A stretch of 64,000 nt of DNA from Martinezella lusitana (GCF_900094565.1 NZ_FMAF01000026.1:1-64000); one strand, 5' to 3'. Counted from the stretch's first letter, positions 42,503 to 52,159 are shown. Notes: generated from the sequence alone by a model not told the origin. Program-made: numbers and translations.

Positions 42503-43804
42503 ATGATCCAATCGCTCCAGCTCGGCCCTTCAAAGCAAGCCGACGATCCGAAAGGAATGCGCCGCCTCAATCGGCTGCCAATTATTACCGCAACCGTCCT
42601 CATCGCGCTATTCTTCGGCGTGGTCGTGATCGGCCTATCGTGGCGAGGACTTCCCTTCAACTGGAGCTACGATATCGACAGCAACTTGAATACACCGGCG
42701 ACGAACTTCGGTGACCAGCTCAAGCGCGGCATCAGTGACGGCATCATCGGCGAGCCAGGTGAGCGCGAAGTGCTCCAGCCAACACCCACCGTCGAGCAGA
42801 AGGTGGAGAAGGGAGCACCTGTTATAGACCGCCGGCCTACGGAACGGCAAGAAAGAGGCCCGCAGCTCGAATCAGAGGAGGAATGGCGAGCCCGCCTAAA
42901 GCGGGAGCAGGATGAACAATATATCCGTGAAGCTCAGCGCCAGCGGATGGCTCACCTGCAGGCGCGGGCAACCGCTTTGGACTCGCCTTTGAAGGTGGAT
43001 ATTTCTGATGTCGAGAAGGCCGCTAAAAGTTCCACAGACGCCGGTCGTCAGACTGCGACGACGACAGCCAACAATGCTTCTGATCTCTACACCGCCGCAT
43101 CGAAATCCGGGCTGACGGCCCAGAACGTCGACCCGAATGCCCAAAGTTCGAAGGAGGATTTCTTCAATCAGGACATCAAGGATCTTGGCTATTTGCCGAA
43201 TAAGGTCGTGCCGCAGATGTCGCCGTATGAGCTGAAGCGCGGCTCGGTCATTCCAGCCACGTTGATCACAGGTCTCAACTCAGACCTTCCGGGCCGGATC
43301 ATCGGGCAGATCAGCCAGAATGTCTATGATAGCGCCACCGGCTACCGGCTCCTGATCCCGCAGGGAGCCAAGTTGTTCGGCCGTTACGATTCCAAGGTTT
43401 CCTTTGGCCAGGACCGCGTGCTCGTCGTCTGGACCGATCTGATCTTCCCGAATGGCTCGACGCTGCAAATCGGCGGCATGGCTGGGACCGATGGGGCAGG
43501 TTATGGCGGGTTCAAGGATAAGGTCGATCGGCATCTCTGGCGCACGTGGAGTTCGGCAGCACTTGTCGCGATACTCGGAACCGGCATCGACATGTCGATG
43601 CCCGAAAGCACGACGCTTGCCACCCAGGACACGGCCTCCGATGCCGCCAGACGGAATTTTGCGGACACCTTCGGTCGCGTTGCCGAGCAGACGATCTCGA
43701 AAAACTTGAACGTTCAGCCGACAATCCAAATCCGGCCGGGATACGAGTTCAATGTCTTGGTCGATCAGGATATCGTCTTCCCCTCTACGTACAGCAGTCA
43801 GTGA
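42503..43804 (+). CDS. trbI: TrbI, channel protein (VirB10-like)
   Basis: A 433-residue protein with one N-terminal membrane helix (LPIITATVLIALFFGVVVIG, about 27-47) and a long charged periplasmic spacer. The C-terminal VirB10 domain shows ELKRGSVIPATLITGLNSDL, PGRIIGQISQNVYDSATGYR and GYEFNVLVDQDIVF. It bridges inner and outer membranes. Last gene of the trb operon; traR follows after about 160 bases. Confidence 0.97.
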   Translation: MIQSLQLGPSKQADDPKGMRRLNRLPIITATVLIALFFGVVVIGLSWRGLPFNWSYDIDSNLNTPATNFGDQLKRGISDGIIGEPGEREVLQPTPTVEQKVEKGAPVIDRRPTERQERGPQLESEEEWRARLKREQDEQYIREAQRQRMAHLQARATALDSPLKVDISDVEKAAKSSTDAGRQTATTTANNASDLYTAASKSGLTAQNVDPNAQSSKEDFFNQDIKDLGYLPNKVVPQMSPYELKRGSVIPATLITGLNSDLPGRIIGQISQNVYDSATGYRLLIPQGAKLFGRYDSKVSFGQDRVLVVWTDLIFPNGSTLQIGGMAGTDGAGYGGFKDKVDRHLWRTWSSAALVAILGTGIDMSMPESTTLATQDTASDAARRNFADTFGRVAEQTISKNLNVQPTIQIRPGYEFNVLVDQDIVFPSTYSSQ

Positions 43805-43962
43805 TACAGCATCAGAAGAGATCTTTGTTTAACTTCATCTCTTGGTCAGAAGGTTTGATTGCGAAATAGAGGTGAATAGACGTTTGCGCGGGTGAGCGCA
43901 GATCTGTATCACTTCCGAAGGAGCGGGGGCGCCTTCACGTACAACAGAAAGGAGACAGGTCT

Positions 43963-44667
43963 GTGGATCCAGCCTTAAGCGCTCTCATTGACATGGTTGA
44001 AGCCTCATACGATGAACGGATGATCAAACGCGGGCTCAAAGGGTTCGTTCATTCGTGCGGATTTCAATTCTTTGCATATCTGCAAACGGAAGGCCTTAGC
44101 GCCCGCGCGCTCAGTTCCTATCCCGAGAAATGGCAGAAAATTTACCTAAGCAACCAATATTCTCGGGTGGATCCGGTCGTTACGGAAGCCAAACGCCGGA
44201 TGGAGATGTTTTCCTGGGCGATCGATGACTGGCCGTCTCGTGGGAGCTCTGAGTTCAATCGTTTTCGGGATGAAGCGGTAGAACATGGCATTCGCAGTGG
44301 GGTGACGGTTCCCGTTCAAGGCAGTTTCGGCTCGATCATTATGCTGACATTCGCGTCCTCGGGGCATAAAGCTGATATTTCAAAATGTCAAAAGCAACTA
44401 AACCCGCTTCAGGCGGTGTTGGCAATTCACTATCGCCTGAAGATCATAGCTGCGTCGACGATCGTCGCACCCAGCCGGCTGCTTTCACCAAAGGAAGCGA
44501 TGTGTCTTACGTGGGCGGCAAAGGGTAAAAAGGCTTGGGAGATTGCCATTTTAATGGGAATTACCCAACGAACAGTGCAACACCATTTCGATCGCGCACG
44601 CAAAAAGCTGAATGCCGCGACGATCCCTCAGCTCGTGGCAATCGCGAAGGACCGCGGTTTGGTTTAA
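43963..44667 (+). CDS. traR: TraR, LuxR-type quorum-sensing activator
   Basis: A 234-residue protein starting at GTG, with AAAGGAG upstream. The N-terminal autoinducer domain has FQFFAYLQTEG, YPEKWQKIYLSNQYSRVDPV (Trp/Tyr/Asp ligand residues) and FSWAIDDWP. The C-terminal LuxR helix-turn-helix is LLSPKEAMCLTWAAKGKKAW then GITQRTVQHHFDRARKKL. It should bind the TraI signal and activate tra and trb promoters. Convergent with traM, three bases apart. Confidence 0.95.
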   Translation: MDPALSALIDMVEASYDERMIKRGLKGFVHSCGFQFFAYLQTEGLSARALSSYPEKWQKIYLSNQYSRVDPVVTEAKRRMEMFSWAIDDWPSRGSSEFNRFRDEAVEHGIRSGVTVPVQGSFGSIIMLTFASSGHKADISKCQKQLNPLQAVLAIHYRLKIIAASTIVAPSRLLSPKEAMCLTWAAKGKKAWEIAILMGITQRTVQHHFDRARKKLNAATIPQLVAIAKDRGLV

Positions 44668-44670
44668 CCA

Positions 44671-44985
44671 TCATTCGTTGTTTTCGGAGGGCACATCGGG
44701 AACATAACCAAGCGCATCGACGATTTCCGAGAGTTCTTCCTGCTGCGCTTCTGACTTCTTTTGACGATCGAGATACTCATCTTGCAGGCTCTTGAGCACG
44801 TCCCTGGAAGTCGAGGCGTTGGCGGTTGCAAGAGTCCACGTTTCGTAGACAGCTTCATCCGCGGCTAGAAGTCGGCGGTGCTCGCGGATCGCAGAAATTG
44901 CTAACGCTTTCAAATCGGCTTCTCGCATCGCTTTATAACGAGACTCTCTTTTGCCGCTTGTCTCGAATGAGACCTCGTTGTCCAT
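44671..44985 (-). CDS. traM: TraM, anti-activator of TraR
   Basis: A 104-residue helical protein. Blocks such as SRYKAMREADLKALAISAIR, EHRRLLAADEAVYE and LSEIVDALGYVPDVP fit TraM, which binds TraR and blocks DNA binding until a cell-density threshold. Adjacent convergent traR-traM is the arrangement of pNGR234a-like plasmids. Confidence 0.93.
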   Translation of the reverse strand: MDNEVSFETSGKRESRYKAMREADLKALAISAIREHRRLLAADEAVYETWTLATANASTSRDVLKSLQDEYLDRQKKSEAQQEELSEIVDALGYVPDVPSENNE

Positions 44986-45234
44986 CCGCTTCTCCTCTTA
45001 CCTCGTTTGCGACCCGGCAAGGATCGAGACCTTCCGGTAGCGTATACGCTTTGCAGAATAGATCCCATCCTTCAGTAAGATGGGTGGCTACAAACTCGAC
45101 AATTCATTGCTCGCAAGAAGAGGGCATCAGTGAACGCCTAATCACCCTGATTCGTATGAACATTCCATATCCGGAATACGGCTGTAGAGAATACTCCGTG
45201 GAGAAATACTCTGCAAGCCGCTGCTCTCTCCAGC

Positions 45235-45471
45235 ATGGAGATTCGAGAGGTGTTTGCACGGAATCTGAAAGCCGCGCGTCAAGCCAAAGGCCTGTCGCAA
45301 GAAGAGCTCGCGTTTGAGGCAGGCATCGATCGAACTTATATCAGTTCTTTGGAGCGCAGTGTCTATAATGCAAGCATCGACGTTGTCGATCGCCTGGCGA
45401 CGGTCTTAGGTGTTGAGGCGTCTGAACTGCTGAAACGTCGGCCTGAGACAAAAATTGAGCCACTGAGATGA
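45235..45471 (+). CDS. Small XRE-family regulator
   Basis: A 78-residue Cro/CI-type DNA-binding protein, almost all helix-turn-helix (NLKAARQAKGLSQEELAFEA then RTYISSLERSVYNASID). It resembles the small SinR/C-protein type of regulators. Located between traM and traH, where Ti plasmids have no regulator, it could modulate conjugation or be a stray gene. No partner gene is next to it; about 260 gene-free bases follow. Confidence 0.85.
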   Translation: MEIREVFARNLKAARQAKGLSQEELAFEAGIDRTYISSLERSVYNASIDVVDRLATVLGVEASELLKRRPETKIEPLR

Positions 45472-45734
45472 CGGGTACAGGGCTGGGAACCGAAAACAAG
45501 GCAAACAAGGACGCAATGCTCAGCGCGTCCTCAACCCCGAATGTCCGACAGGCTCTGGAGGAATTGCTATGCGGCCATAAAAGGTCATGCCATCCGGCGA
45601 ACGTTCCGCGGTACCCTTTTTCGCCTGTGGCGTTGGCACTTTGGAATTGCCCTTCAACTTTTCGACGAGGATGATTATGCATGCCGGGGATGTTCCATCC
45701 GTCGCGCCGTTTCCGACGTAAGAAACTCGAGTGC

Positions 45735-46343
45735 TTATTTGCCTCCGATCCTCGAAAGATCGATCCGAATTCCGGCTTGGCCAATAACCTCATTCACCTT
45801 CGTCCGCATCTCGGGAGTGGTCGCGGTGGCTGGCGGTTCATCGACGGACCGCGCTTCGCTTTGCCGAGGCAATTCGATGGAGGCTCCTGGATCCTGCGCT
45901 TGAAACACACCGACGCCCTCGAACTCGCCGGCTTTCCACGCATAGAGCGCATCCTCGAAAATCTGGCGGAAGACGTCATCGCTCTTCGGATCGCCGTACC
46001 ATTTGGCAACAATGCGCAGGACCTTGGCGAACATCGCCGTTCCCTTGCGCAGGTTCTGGCAAGCATCGACCAAATCCGTTTTGAGATCGGCCAGGTCCTT
46101 GACGCCCACACCGGCTGGAAACTGCGTCAGACCGACACGAACGACAGCGTTGCCGGCATATTGGCGCACGATGTCCATCGCCTCGTCGGGTGATCTGGCC
46201 TTGGGCACCAGGATCAACCGCCCTCCCGAGCGCACGGTCACCGCAAGGGGATCGGCAGAGCCCGCCGCCGCGACGAACTGCTCGACGATCGCGGGTTTCA
46301 GTGAAGGGTCGGCGCAGTCTTTGATAAGGGCGGCGTCGAGCAT
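45735..46343 (-). CDS. traH: TraH family conjugal transfer protein
   Basis: A 202-residue protein. MLDAALIKDCADPSLKPAIV at the start and QNLRKGTAMFAKVLRIVAKW in the middle match TraH of the Ti-type traAFBH operon. No enzyme motif; role in transfer unclear. It is last in the minus-strand traA-traF-traB-traH operon, 15 bases after traB. Confidence 0.9.
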   Translation of the reverse strand: MLDAALIKDCADPSLKPAIVEQFVAAAGSADPLAVTVRSGGRLILVPKARSPDEAMDIVRQYAGNAVVRVGLTQFPAGVGVKDLADLKTDLVDACQNLRKGTAMFAKVLRIVAKWYGDPKSDDVFRQIFEDALYAWKAGEFEGVGVFQAQDPGASIELPRQSEARSVDEPPATATTPEMRTKVNEVIGQAGIRIDLSRIGGK

Positions 46344-46358
46344 GGGACCTCCTCGGCA

Positions 46359-47522
46359 TCAGGTGTTGAAAGAAAAAACGACTGGCCTGGAAAACAGCTT
46401 TGCCCAGGCGGCGGTGCTGGCGCGCTGGATGGCGACAATGGACGTGCCTTTGGTCCACCAGCCGTTGCCGACCGCAACGATCACGTCCGGACTGCCGAGC
46501 ATCGATTGCAAGACCGGCCAGACGAGCAGTTGCTCGTAGCAGATCAGCACCGCCACCCGCCCGGAGCCGAGCGCGACGACAGGATTTGCAAAGATGTGCG
46601 CTTGCGCTCCGGCGTTGCCGCCGAAGAGCGGCTGCCAGGGCTGCCACATCGAGCCCGGAACCGGCATCCGTTCCCGGTAGAGGATCCGACTGCTATCTGC
46701 GGAGATTGCAACCACCACATTGTCGTATCCGGCCGCGTTAACGACTGCCGCGCCCGCGAGAACGGTCGTGTCATGCCCTGATAGCGCGCGGATCCAAAGC
46801 CGTTCGACCGTCGGCGTCCAGAAGCCCAACGTACTTTCAGGAAGGATGACGGTTCGAACACCGTCGGTCCCTCGTTCAAGCACCGTTGCAATTAGATCAC
46901 GGTGGCGGGCCATGCTGGTGTCCCGCCCGACCGACGCACCCAATTCGAGATCGACGCCCCGCCAGGCTTCCGGTAGCTTCGGGTCCGTCCACGAAGCGGC
47001 GGACCAAAGCCAGAAGCCTATAAGGCCCATGGCGACAGTTGGGCAGAGGCGGGAAACGAGGCCCGCCAAGCCGGCTGTCGTGACGGCCAGTCCCCACCAT
47101 CCCCATCCCGGAAACAACACGCCTGCGGCCGTGATGGGATGCGCCCAGCCGGTAATGCCGAAAGGGGGAACCACCATCAGTACGGCCGCCAGGACGTAGC
47201 GGCCCGGACGAAGGCCAACCTCCTTCGTCCACAGGAGCGCATGCGCCGCGACAAAGCTGGCCGAGGCAGCCAGCCACAGCAGCAGGCCCGGCCAGATATC
47301 CGCAGCATAGAAGGTGGCCACGCCTTGCGGCAGGCCGCGCGACGCCGACAGGAAATATGCTGCGGAAACCAAGGTTGCCGTCTTTTTCGTTCTCGACAGC
47401 GACCAGAGGACGGGAAAGCCGAGCGCCACCGGCAACAACAGCACGTGGCCGCTCCATGCCACCGATCCGACGCCGACCGAGGCGATGATAAGCAGCGTTG
47501 GCCAAACCCAGTCATGGCGCAT
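46359..47522 (-). CDS. traB: TraB, conjugal transfer protein with nitrilase/Lnt-like fold
   Basis: A 387-residue protein. About six hydrophobic helices in the N-terminal half are followed by a nitrilase-like domain with VRTVILPESTLGFW (Glu), ALSGHDTTVLAGAAVV and VAVLICYEQLLVWPVLQ (Cys), resembling apolipoprotein N-acyltransferase. It probably modifies an envelope lipoprotein or supports pilus biogenesis. Overlaps the traF stop by eleven bases. Confidence 0.92.
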   Translation of the reverse strand: MRHDWVWPTLLIIASVGVGSVAWSGHVLLLPVALGFPVLWSLSRTKKTATLVSAAYFLSASRGLPQGVATFYAADIWPGLLLWLAASASFVAAHALLWTKEVGLRPGRYVLAAVLMVVPPFGITGWAHPITAAGVLFPGWGWWGLAVTTAGLAGLVSRLCPTVAMGLIGFWLWSAASWTDPKLPEAWRGVDLELGASVGRDTSMARHRDLIATVLERGTDGVRTVILPESTLGFWTPTVERLWIRALSGHDTTVLAGAAVVNAAGYDNVVVAISADSSRILYRERMPVPGSMWQPWQPLFGGNAGAQAHIFANPVVALGSGRVAVLICYEQLLVWPVLQSMLGSPDVIVAVGNGWWTKGTSIVAIQRASTAAWAKLFSRPVVFSFNT

Positions 47523-48078
47523 AGGTCAGCACCTCACGCGCCAGACCGAGAATGCCGGATGTCGGCACAGGCCCGAAATAACGGGAGTCGAACGAGCCGG
47601 CGAAGGCCGAATGCAGGAAGACCTCACCGCCCGGTACCACGCCGCCCGAAAACCGTGTCAGCGGCCGACCTTCTCCGTCTTTTTCGGCGACAGTGGAAGC
47701 ACGAACCAGGCGCCCATCGACCGTCACCTCGTTGGCGATCTCGACGCGCTGGCCGGCGACCGCGACCACCGACTTGATGAGCGGCGCGAGATGACCGGGG
47801 CAAAGTCCGGAGCGGAGATAGCCGCGCGCCCTCGCTTCGTGCATGGCGGCTGTGTCCGGTGGGCAGATGAACACCAGGTCGTCCACACCAGGCGAACGGT
47901 CGAGCGGGACAATCTGCCAGAGGCCAAGTGGCTCGCTCGGCGTAAGATTGATGCGATAGCTGCCTAATAGACCGGCCAGTCCGATCACTGCGATGGCGGC
48001 AGCAGAAACCGATGAAGTGACGGCAGCTTGTTTTCGCTGCGCCATGGCTCGCTCGCGTGTTCGACCCGGACGCGTCAT
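47512..48078 (-). CDS. traF: TraF, conjugative signal peptidase (S26)
   Basis: A 188-residue S26-type peptidase. An N-terminal hydrophobic anchor (VSAAAIAVIGLAGLLGSYRI) is followed by NLTPSEPLGLWQI (the Ser of the Ser/Lys dyad in PSEPLG) and LIKSVVAVAGQRVEI (Lys). The RP4 homologue cyclises the TrbC pilin. Overlaps traA by four bases. Confidence 0.94.
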   Translation of the reverse strand: MTRPGRTRERAMAQRKQAAVTSSVSAAAIAVIGLAGLLGSYRINLTPSEPLGLWQIVPLDRSPGVDDLVFICPPDTAAMHEARARGYLRSGLCPGHLAPLIKSVVAVAGQRVEIANEVTVDGRLVRASTVAEKDGEGRPLTRFSGGVVPGGEVFLHSAFAGSFDSRYFGPVPTSGILGLAREVLTYAP

Positions 48079-51000
48079 TTGAGCGAGAGCCCCTGGCTCT
48101 TCGTTTGCCGCAGCGTCTCGGCCTGCTTCAACGCCTCGGTCGTGCGCTCATGCGCGGAAAGTTGCTGCACCGTTCGCATCGTGCTCCAGGCCGATTGCAC
48201 TTCCGCCTTCTGCCCGGCAGACATGCTCGAGGTCACCGACTGGAAGGTCTGACCTGTCATGTCTTTGGCGGCGAGCGGTAGGAAGGTGCGTTCCCCGAAA
48301 CGTTCCGATACGGCTCTCGCAAAACCTTCGAGTTCGGCTTTCACCATTTTGTCGGCGAGCGCGTTTTCGAGTCCTGCGGGAAGGTCGTTGCGATCGATGG
48401 CGTCACGGACGCGTTCGAGCGTCTGCTTTGCCGCCGGCGACAGCGCCGGGATGTCGAGAGAGATCTTCATGCGGACGGCGCGCTCCTCGGCGTCATATTT
48501 GTGTTCCGCCTCCGTGCGCTGCCGCAGATAGCGTTCCAGGTTTCGGGCAAGCGCCGGCGCATTGGTGACGGCCCTCTCATGGGCCTGCTTGTCGGCGCGG
48601 CCGGCAAGGATCCCGGTCTTGCCTTTCAGCGCACCAAAGGTCTCCGGCTCGGAACCGATCTTGGTGATCGTCGATTTCGCCGCCGCTTCGTTTCTCAGCA
48701 TCGCATCGACGTTGACAGCCTTGAACGCGTCTTCCGGCTGAGCGTAGACGAGATGGAAGCGCGCTGAGACTTCCTCCCATTGCTTCTTCAAGCCGGCGTC
48801 CGCTGCAAGCAGGTCCTCGACGACCTGTTCCAGCGATTTTGGGAACGTGGTGATGCCCGATACCATGGGTTTTGCCTCCTGCATGCTGTGCGATTGACTG
48901 GTCTTGGCCGCGCCGGCGGACAGACCAAGCCTGCGGGCGATTGCCGCCAGACGAGCGCCAAGCGCGGCGAGCTTCGACTTTTGCCGGACGGTCCATTCGA
49001 TCCGGTCGCGAACGACAGTGCGTGCGACGTTAACGAGGTGAAGGCCACGGGCGTCGGCGAAGCGAAGGGCTTGGGCGTAGAAGCGGCCACTCGCATAATC
49101 GAGCGTCGTTTCCTTGGCTTGTCTGCGCGACAGGATCGGGATCAGGCCGCCTGCCTTGGCGAAAGATCGGCGGCCGTGGTAGAGACCGAAGTCCTCTCGG
49201 TGACGGGTCATGGCCACGTAAGTGAGATGGCGGTCGAGAGAGAGGGAAGCCAGCACCTTCACCCTATCGACGGTGGCACCCTGGCTCTTATGGATCGTGG
49301 TGGCATAGCCGTGATCGAGATTGGCGTAGAAGCGTTGTTCGACCGTGACCTGGCGGCGGTGTTCGCCGTCTCCGACTTCCGCGACAATACGCCCGGGCGT
49401 CGCGTCCACGACCTTCGCCAGCATACCGTTCTTGACGCCGAGCGAGCCCTCGTTCTTCAGGAACACGATCTGGTCGCCGGCCGCGAATTTTCGGTGCCCG
49501 TCTTCGGTCCGGAAGGCGAAACCGTCGGCGACGAGACCGCGTTCGACGAGCTTTGCGCGAGCCATGCCGTTGAGCATGCGCACGTCTCTTCGCAAGTGCG
49601 CAAGAATGAGGCTCGACCTTTGCGGATCGTAGTCGCGGTTCCAATCGGCAATCAGCGCCTGCACGGCATCGGCCTTGAGATCGGCTCCGCTGACGCGGCC
49701 CTGGGCGCGATAGGCTTCGACGGCTCTGCCGATATTGCCGCGGGCCAGATCGAGCGACGCCTCGCGCATCCACTGTTCACGCTGGCGGTAGATGTTTTCG
49801 AGTTCGCCATAGCCGATGCGGTCGGCAATGGCGCGGAAGGCAGCGCCGGCTTCGATCGGCTGGAGCTGTTCCGGATCTCCGACAAGCACGAGTTTGGCGC
49901 CGGCCTTGGTCGCCGCTTCGACAAACAGCGCCATCTGCCGCGACGACACCATGCCCGCTTCGTCGAGAACGAATACGGTTTTGTCGTCCAGCTGATTGCG
50001 GCCTTGGTTCCAGCGCAGTTCCCATGATGACAGCGTGCGGGAGAGAATGCCGGCTTCCTTCTCCAGGCCCTCGGCGGCCTTGCCCGCAAGCGCCCCGCCG
50101 ACGACGCGATAACCGGCCGCTTCCCAGGCTTCGCGCGCCGCCTTCATCATCGTCGTCTTGCCGGCGCCTGCACGTCCGATCACCGCAGCGATGCGCTCGC
50201 CGCCGGTAACATGTGCGATCGCCGTCTTCTGCTCGTCCGCCAGGCGCAGGTGGCGGGCGAAGGTGGCTTCGCGCACAGCGTCCGCAACGCCGTGAGAAGA
50301 GCGTTGAGCCAGCCAGATCGCCCGGTTGGCCATCTCTGCTTCCAGCCGGACGAGGTCCCGCGTCGTGTATTTCGTCGGCACGCGTAGGCCGCCTGAAAAC
50401 TCGATCCGCTCGCGTTCGAGCCGGAGCGTTTCGGGGCTCTGCAGGATCCTTGCCATCAGACTTTGGAAGAGGCCAGCGTCGTCTATGTAGCGGTGGAGGA
50501 TCTTGGCAACGTCGCGTTCGTCGAAGACGCTCTTCTCCCGCGTGATCAGGTCGAGCACGAGCTCGGGACGGCGCTGAATGCGGCGGGCGTTTTCGGCCCG
50601 GCGCTCCTCCTGCAGCTCCAACCGCTCCAGCGAAGGGGCCCGCTCGGCTTCCGCCGACTTGCGCTCGATCGCCTTGGCGCCGACACCGAGGTGGATGGTT
50701 GGCGTCAGATTGATCCCCTGCTTCTCGAAGGAATGGCCGTCGACGCGGAGATCGAGGCCGGCGCGCGCCAGGTGCCGGTTCTGACAGGCGAACCAGCCGT
50801 CACGAAAGGCATTGAAATCGTCGAGGCTGCCGGCCCAGAGCTCGTAGACGATCTTGCCGGCATCGTTGCGCACTGGCTTGCCGCCAGGGCCGGTCACTGC
50901 AACCTTCTTGGCGCCGAACCCGTCTTCGGTCAGCGGCCGGAGCGTCGTCATCAGGTGCACATGCGGATTGCCGGGTGCATCGTGATAGACCCAGTCGGCG

Positions 51001-51386
51001 ATCATGCCCTTCGACGTGATGTGACGCTCGATAAAATCCCGCACCAGTTCGATGTTCTGCTCGCTTGAGAGCTCCATCGGCAGCGCAACGGTCACATCCT
51101 TTGCAAGCTGGGCATCGACGCGTTTCTCGAAGATTTCGACACTGTTCCAGAACGCTTCCGACGCGCCGGAGACGGATCGGTCGGCAATCATCGTCCGCAG
51201 CCATGACGGCGCATCGGCAGGGATGACGAACTCCTCGTGCAGCAAGCCCTGCTTGCGGGTGTAGTCGATCGTGCGGGCCTCCCGCTCGTACTCCATCTTG
51301 GCGCAATGCCGATAGGCCGCCGACAGCACAGCGCTGCGGCCGGAGCCGCGGGCGACGATGCTGACGGAGAAATGAGGAACGGCCAC
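48075..51386 (-). CDS. traA: TraA, Ti-type conjugative relaxase/helicase
   Basis: An 1103-residue relaxase starting at GTG. The MobA/MobL nuclease domain has MAVPHFSVSIVARGSGRSAV at the start and the metal-binding NPHVHLMTTL at about residue 130. A TraI-like helicase region follows: AAVIGRAGAGKTTMMKAARE, KTVFVLDEAGMVSSRQM and YATTIHKSQGATVDRVKVLA. It nicks oriT and unwinds the transferred strand. oriT lies just upstream on the other side of its start. Confidence 0.97.
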   Translation of the reverse strand: MAVPHFSVSIVARGSGRSAVLSAAYRHCAKMEYEREARTIDYTRKQGLLHEEFVIPADAPSWLRTMIADRSVSGASEAFWNSVEIFEKRVDAQLAKDVTVALPMELSSEQNIELVRDFIERHITSKGMIADWVYHDAPGNPHVHLMTTLRPLTEDGFGAKKVAVTGPGGKPVRNDAGKIVYELWAGSLDDFNAFRDGWFACQNRHLARAGLDLRVDGHSFEKQGINLTPTIHLGVGAKAIERKSAEAERAPSLERLELQEERRAENARRIQRRPELVLDLITREKSVFDERDVAKILHRYIDDAGLFQSLMARILQSPETLRLERERIEFSGGLRVPTKYTTRDLVRLEAEMANRAIWLAQRSSHGVADAVREATFARHLRLADEQKTAIAHVTGGERIAAVIGRAGAGKTTMMKAAREAWEAAGYRVVGGALAGKAAEGLEKEAGILSRTLSSWELRWNQGRNQLDDKTVFVLDEAGMVSSRQMALFVEAATKAGAKLVLVGDPEQLQPIEAGAAFRAIADRIGYGELENIYRQREQWMREASLDLARGNIGRAVEAYRAQGRVSGADLKADAVQALIADWNRDYDPQRSSLILAHLRRDVRMLNGMARAKLVERGLVADGFAFRTEDGHRKFAAGDQIVFLKNEGSLGVKNGMLAKVVDATPGRIVAEVGDGEHRRQVTVEQRFYANLDHGYATTIHKSQGATVDRVKVLASLSLDRHLTYVAMTRHREDFGLYHGRRSFAKAGGLIPILSRRQAKETTLDYASGRFYAQALRFADARGLHLVNVARTVVRDRIEWTVRQKSKLAALGARLAAIARRLGLSAGAAKTSQSHSMQEAKPMVSGITTFPKSLEQVVEDLLAADAGLKKQWEEVSARFHLVYAQPEDAFKAVNVDAMLRNEAAAKSTITKIGSEPETFGALKGKTGILAGRADKQAHERAVTNAPALARNLERYLRQRTEAEHKYDAEERAVRMKISLDIPALSPAAKQTLERVRDAIDRNDLPAGLENALADKMVKAELEGFARAVSERFGERTFLPLAAKDMTGQTFQSVTSSMSAGQKAEVQSAWSTMRTVQQLSAHERTTEALKQAETLRQTKSQGLSLK

Positions 51387-51464
51387 GGCGGAATTCTCTC
51401 CCGATTCCGAGCAAAATCAACATGTTCGCCAGCGAGATCGGCTCCGCCAGGCGCTCTCAAAAGA

Positions 51465-51496
51465 ACGTCGCGCCAGCGACGTATAATTGCGCCCTT
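51465..51496. other. oriT: oriT core (nic region)
   Basis: A perfect 7-base inverted repeat, ACGTCGC (51465-51471) and GCGACGT (51476-51482), is followed by ATAATTGCGCCCTT (51483-51496). The TGCGCCCT core matches the nic regions of Ti-type and RSF1010-type oriT. It lies between divergent traA and traC, as in Ti plasmids. Confidence 0.85.
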
Positions 51497-51553
51497 CGGA
51501 TGCCGCTCTTGTCGAGCGGCCGGGATCATCCACGAAAGCATCGCCCTTGGCGA

Positions 51554-51569
51554 TTGTAGGATTCACAGT
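51554..51569. promoter_or_regulatory. Candidate tra box between traA and traC
   Basis: TTGTAGGATTCACAGT shares its first 11 bases with the dyad upstream of traI. The intergenic location between divergent traAFBH and traCDG is where TraR binds in Ti plasmids. Confidence 0.5.
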
Positions 51570-51642
51570 AGTGCGTTCCGCACCGACATCCGGAAGATGG
51601 GGTCCGAAAGACAAGCTTTCGCACCCAAGGAGACATCCGGAC

Positions 51643-51939
51643 ATGAAGAAACCATCCTCGAAAATCCGCGACGAAATCGCCAGGCTCCAGGAGCAATTGA
51701 AGCTCGCCGAGACCCGGGAGGCCGAGCGCATCGGCCGGATCGCGCTTAAAGCCGGGCTCGGTGAGATCGAGATCGACGAGGGTGAACTGCAGGCAGCATT
51801 CGAGGATCTGGCGAAACGCTTTCGCGGAGGCAAGGTCCGTTCGACCGGAGGGAAGGGGGCAAGCGGCGCAGGCGAGGGCAGCGCGCCCGCCGCGCAGAAC
51901 CCGCCTGGTACGGCTGAGGGCAGGACTGGCGAGGCTTGA
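51643..51939 (+). CDS. traC: TraC, relaxosome accessory protein
   Basis: A 98-residue protein. KKPSSKIRDEIARLQEQLKL gives a coiled coil at the N-terminus, then GLGEIEIDEGELQAAFEDLA, typical of Ti TraC. The last 30 residues are Gly/Ala/Pro-rich. Start at MKKPSSKI has an AAGGAGA upstream. First in the traC-traD-traG operon. Confidence 0.92.
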   Translation: MKKPSSKIRDEIARLQEQLKLAETREAERIGRIALKAGLGEIEIDEGELQAAFEDLAKRFRGGKVRSTGGKGASGAGEGSAPAAQNPPGTAEGRTGEA

Positions 51940-51943
51940 GCGG

Positions 51944-52159
51944 ATGCGAAGATCCACGACATCAGATGCCCGCAAGAAGGACACGCGCGAAAAGATCGAG
52001 CTCGGCGGCCTGATCATCAAGGCGGGGCTGCGCTACGAGAAGCGCGCGCTGCTGCTCGGGCTCCTCATCGATGCCGCCGCGCGCCTGAAGGGAGACGCAC
52101 AGGAGCGCTCACGGCTCGCCGCACTCGGTGCTGAAGCGTTCGGAGAGAGAGATGACTAG
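51944..52159 (+). CDS. traD: TraD, conjugal transfer protein
   Basis: A 71-residue basic protein. RKKDTREKIELGGLIIKAGL followed by EKRALLLGLLIDAA is the TraD signature of rhizobial and Ti systems. It assists the relaxosome or coupling protein. Starts four bases after traC ends and overlaps traG by eight bases. Confidence 0.92.
   Translation: MRRSTTSDARKKDTREKIELGGLIIKAGLRYEKRALLLGLLIDAAARLKGDAQERSRLAALGAEAFGERDD

Noticed and set aside
43899..43913. CAGATCTGTATCACT upstream of traR is identical to 14695-14709 upstream of hipB
   Set aside because: A few shared 15-mers are expected by chance in 64 kb, and the Ti tra-box core CAGATCTG alone is not enough. Kept only as a curiosity.
48780..50027. 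Very long plus-strand frame inside traA
   Set aside because: Antisense shadow of the relaxase gene; no domain.
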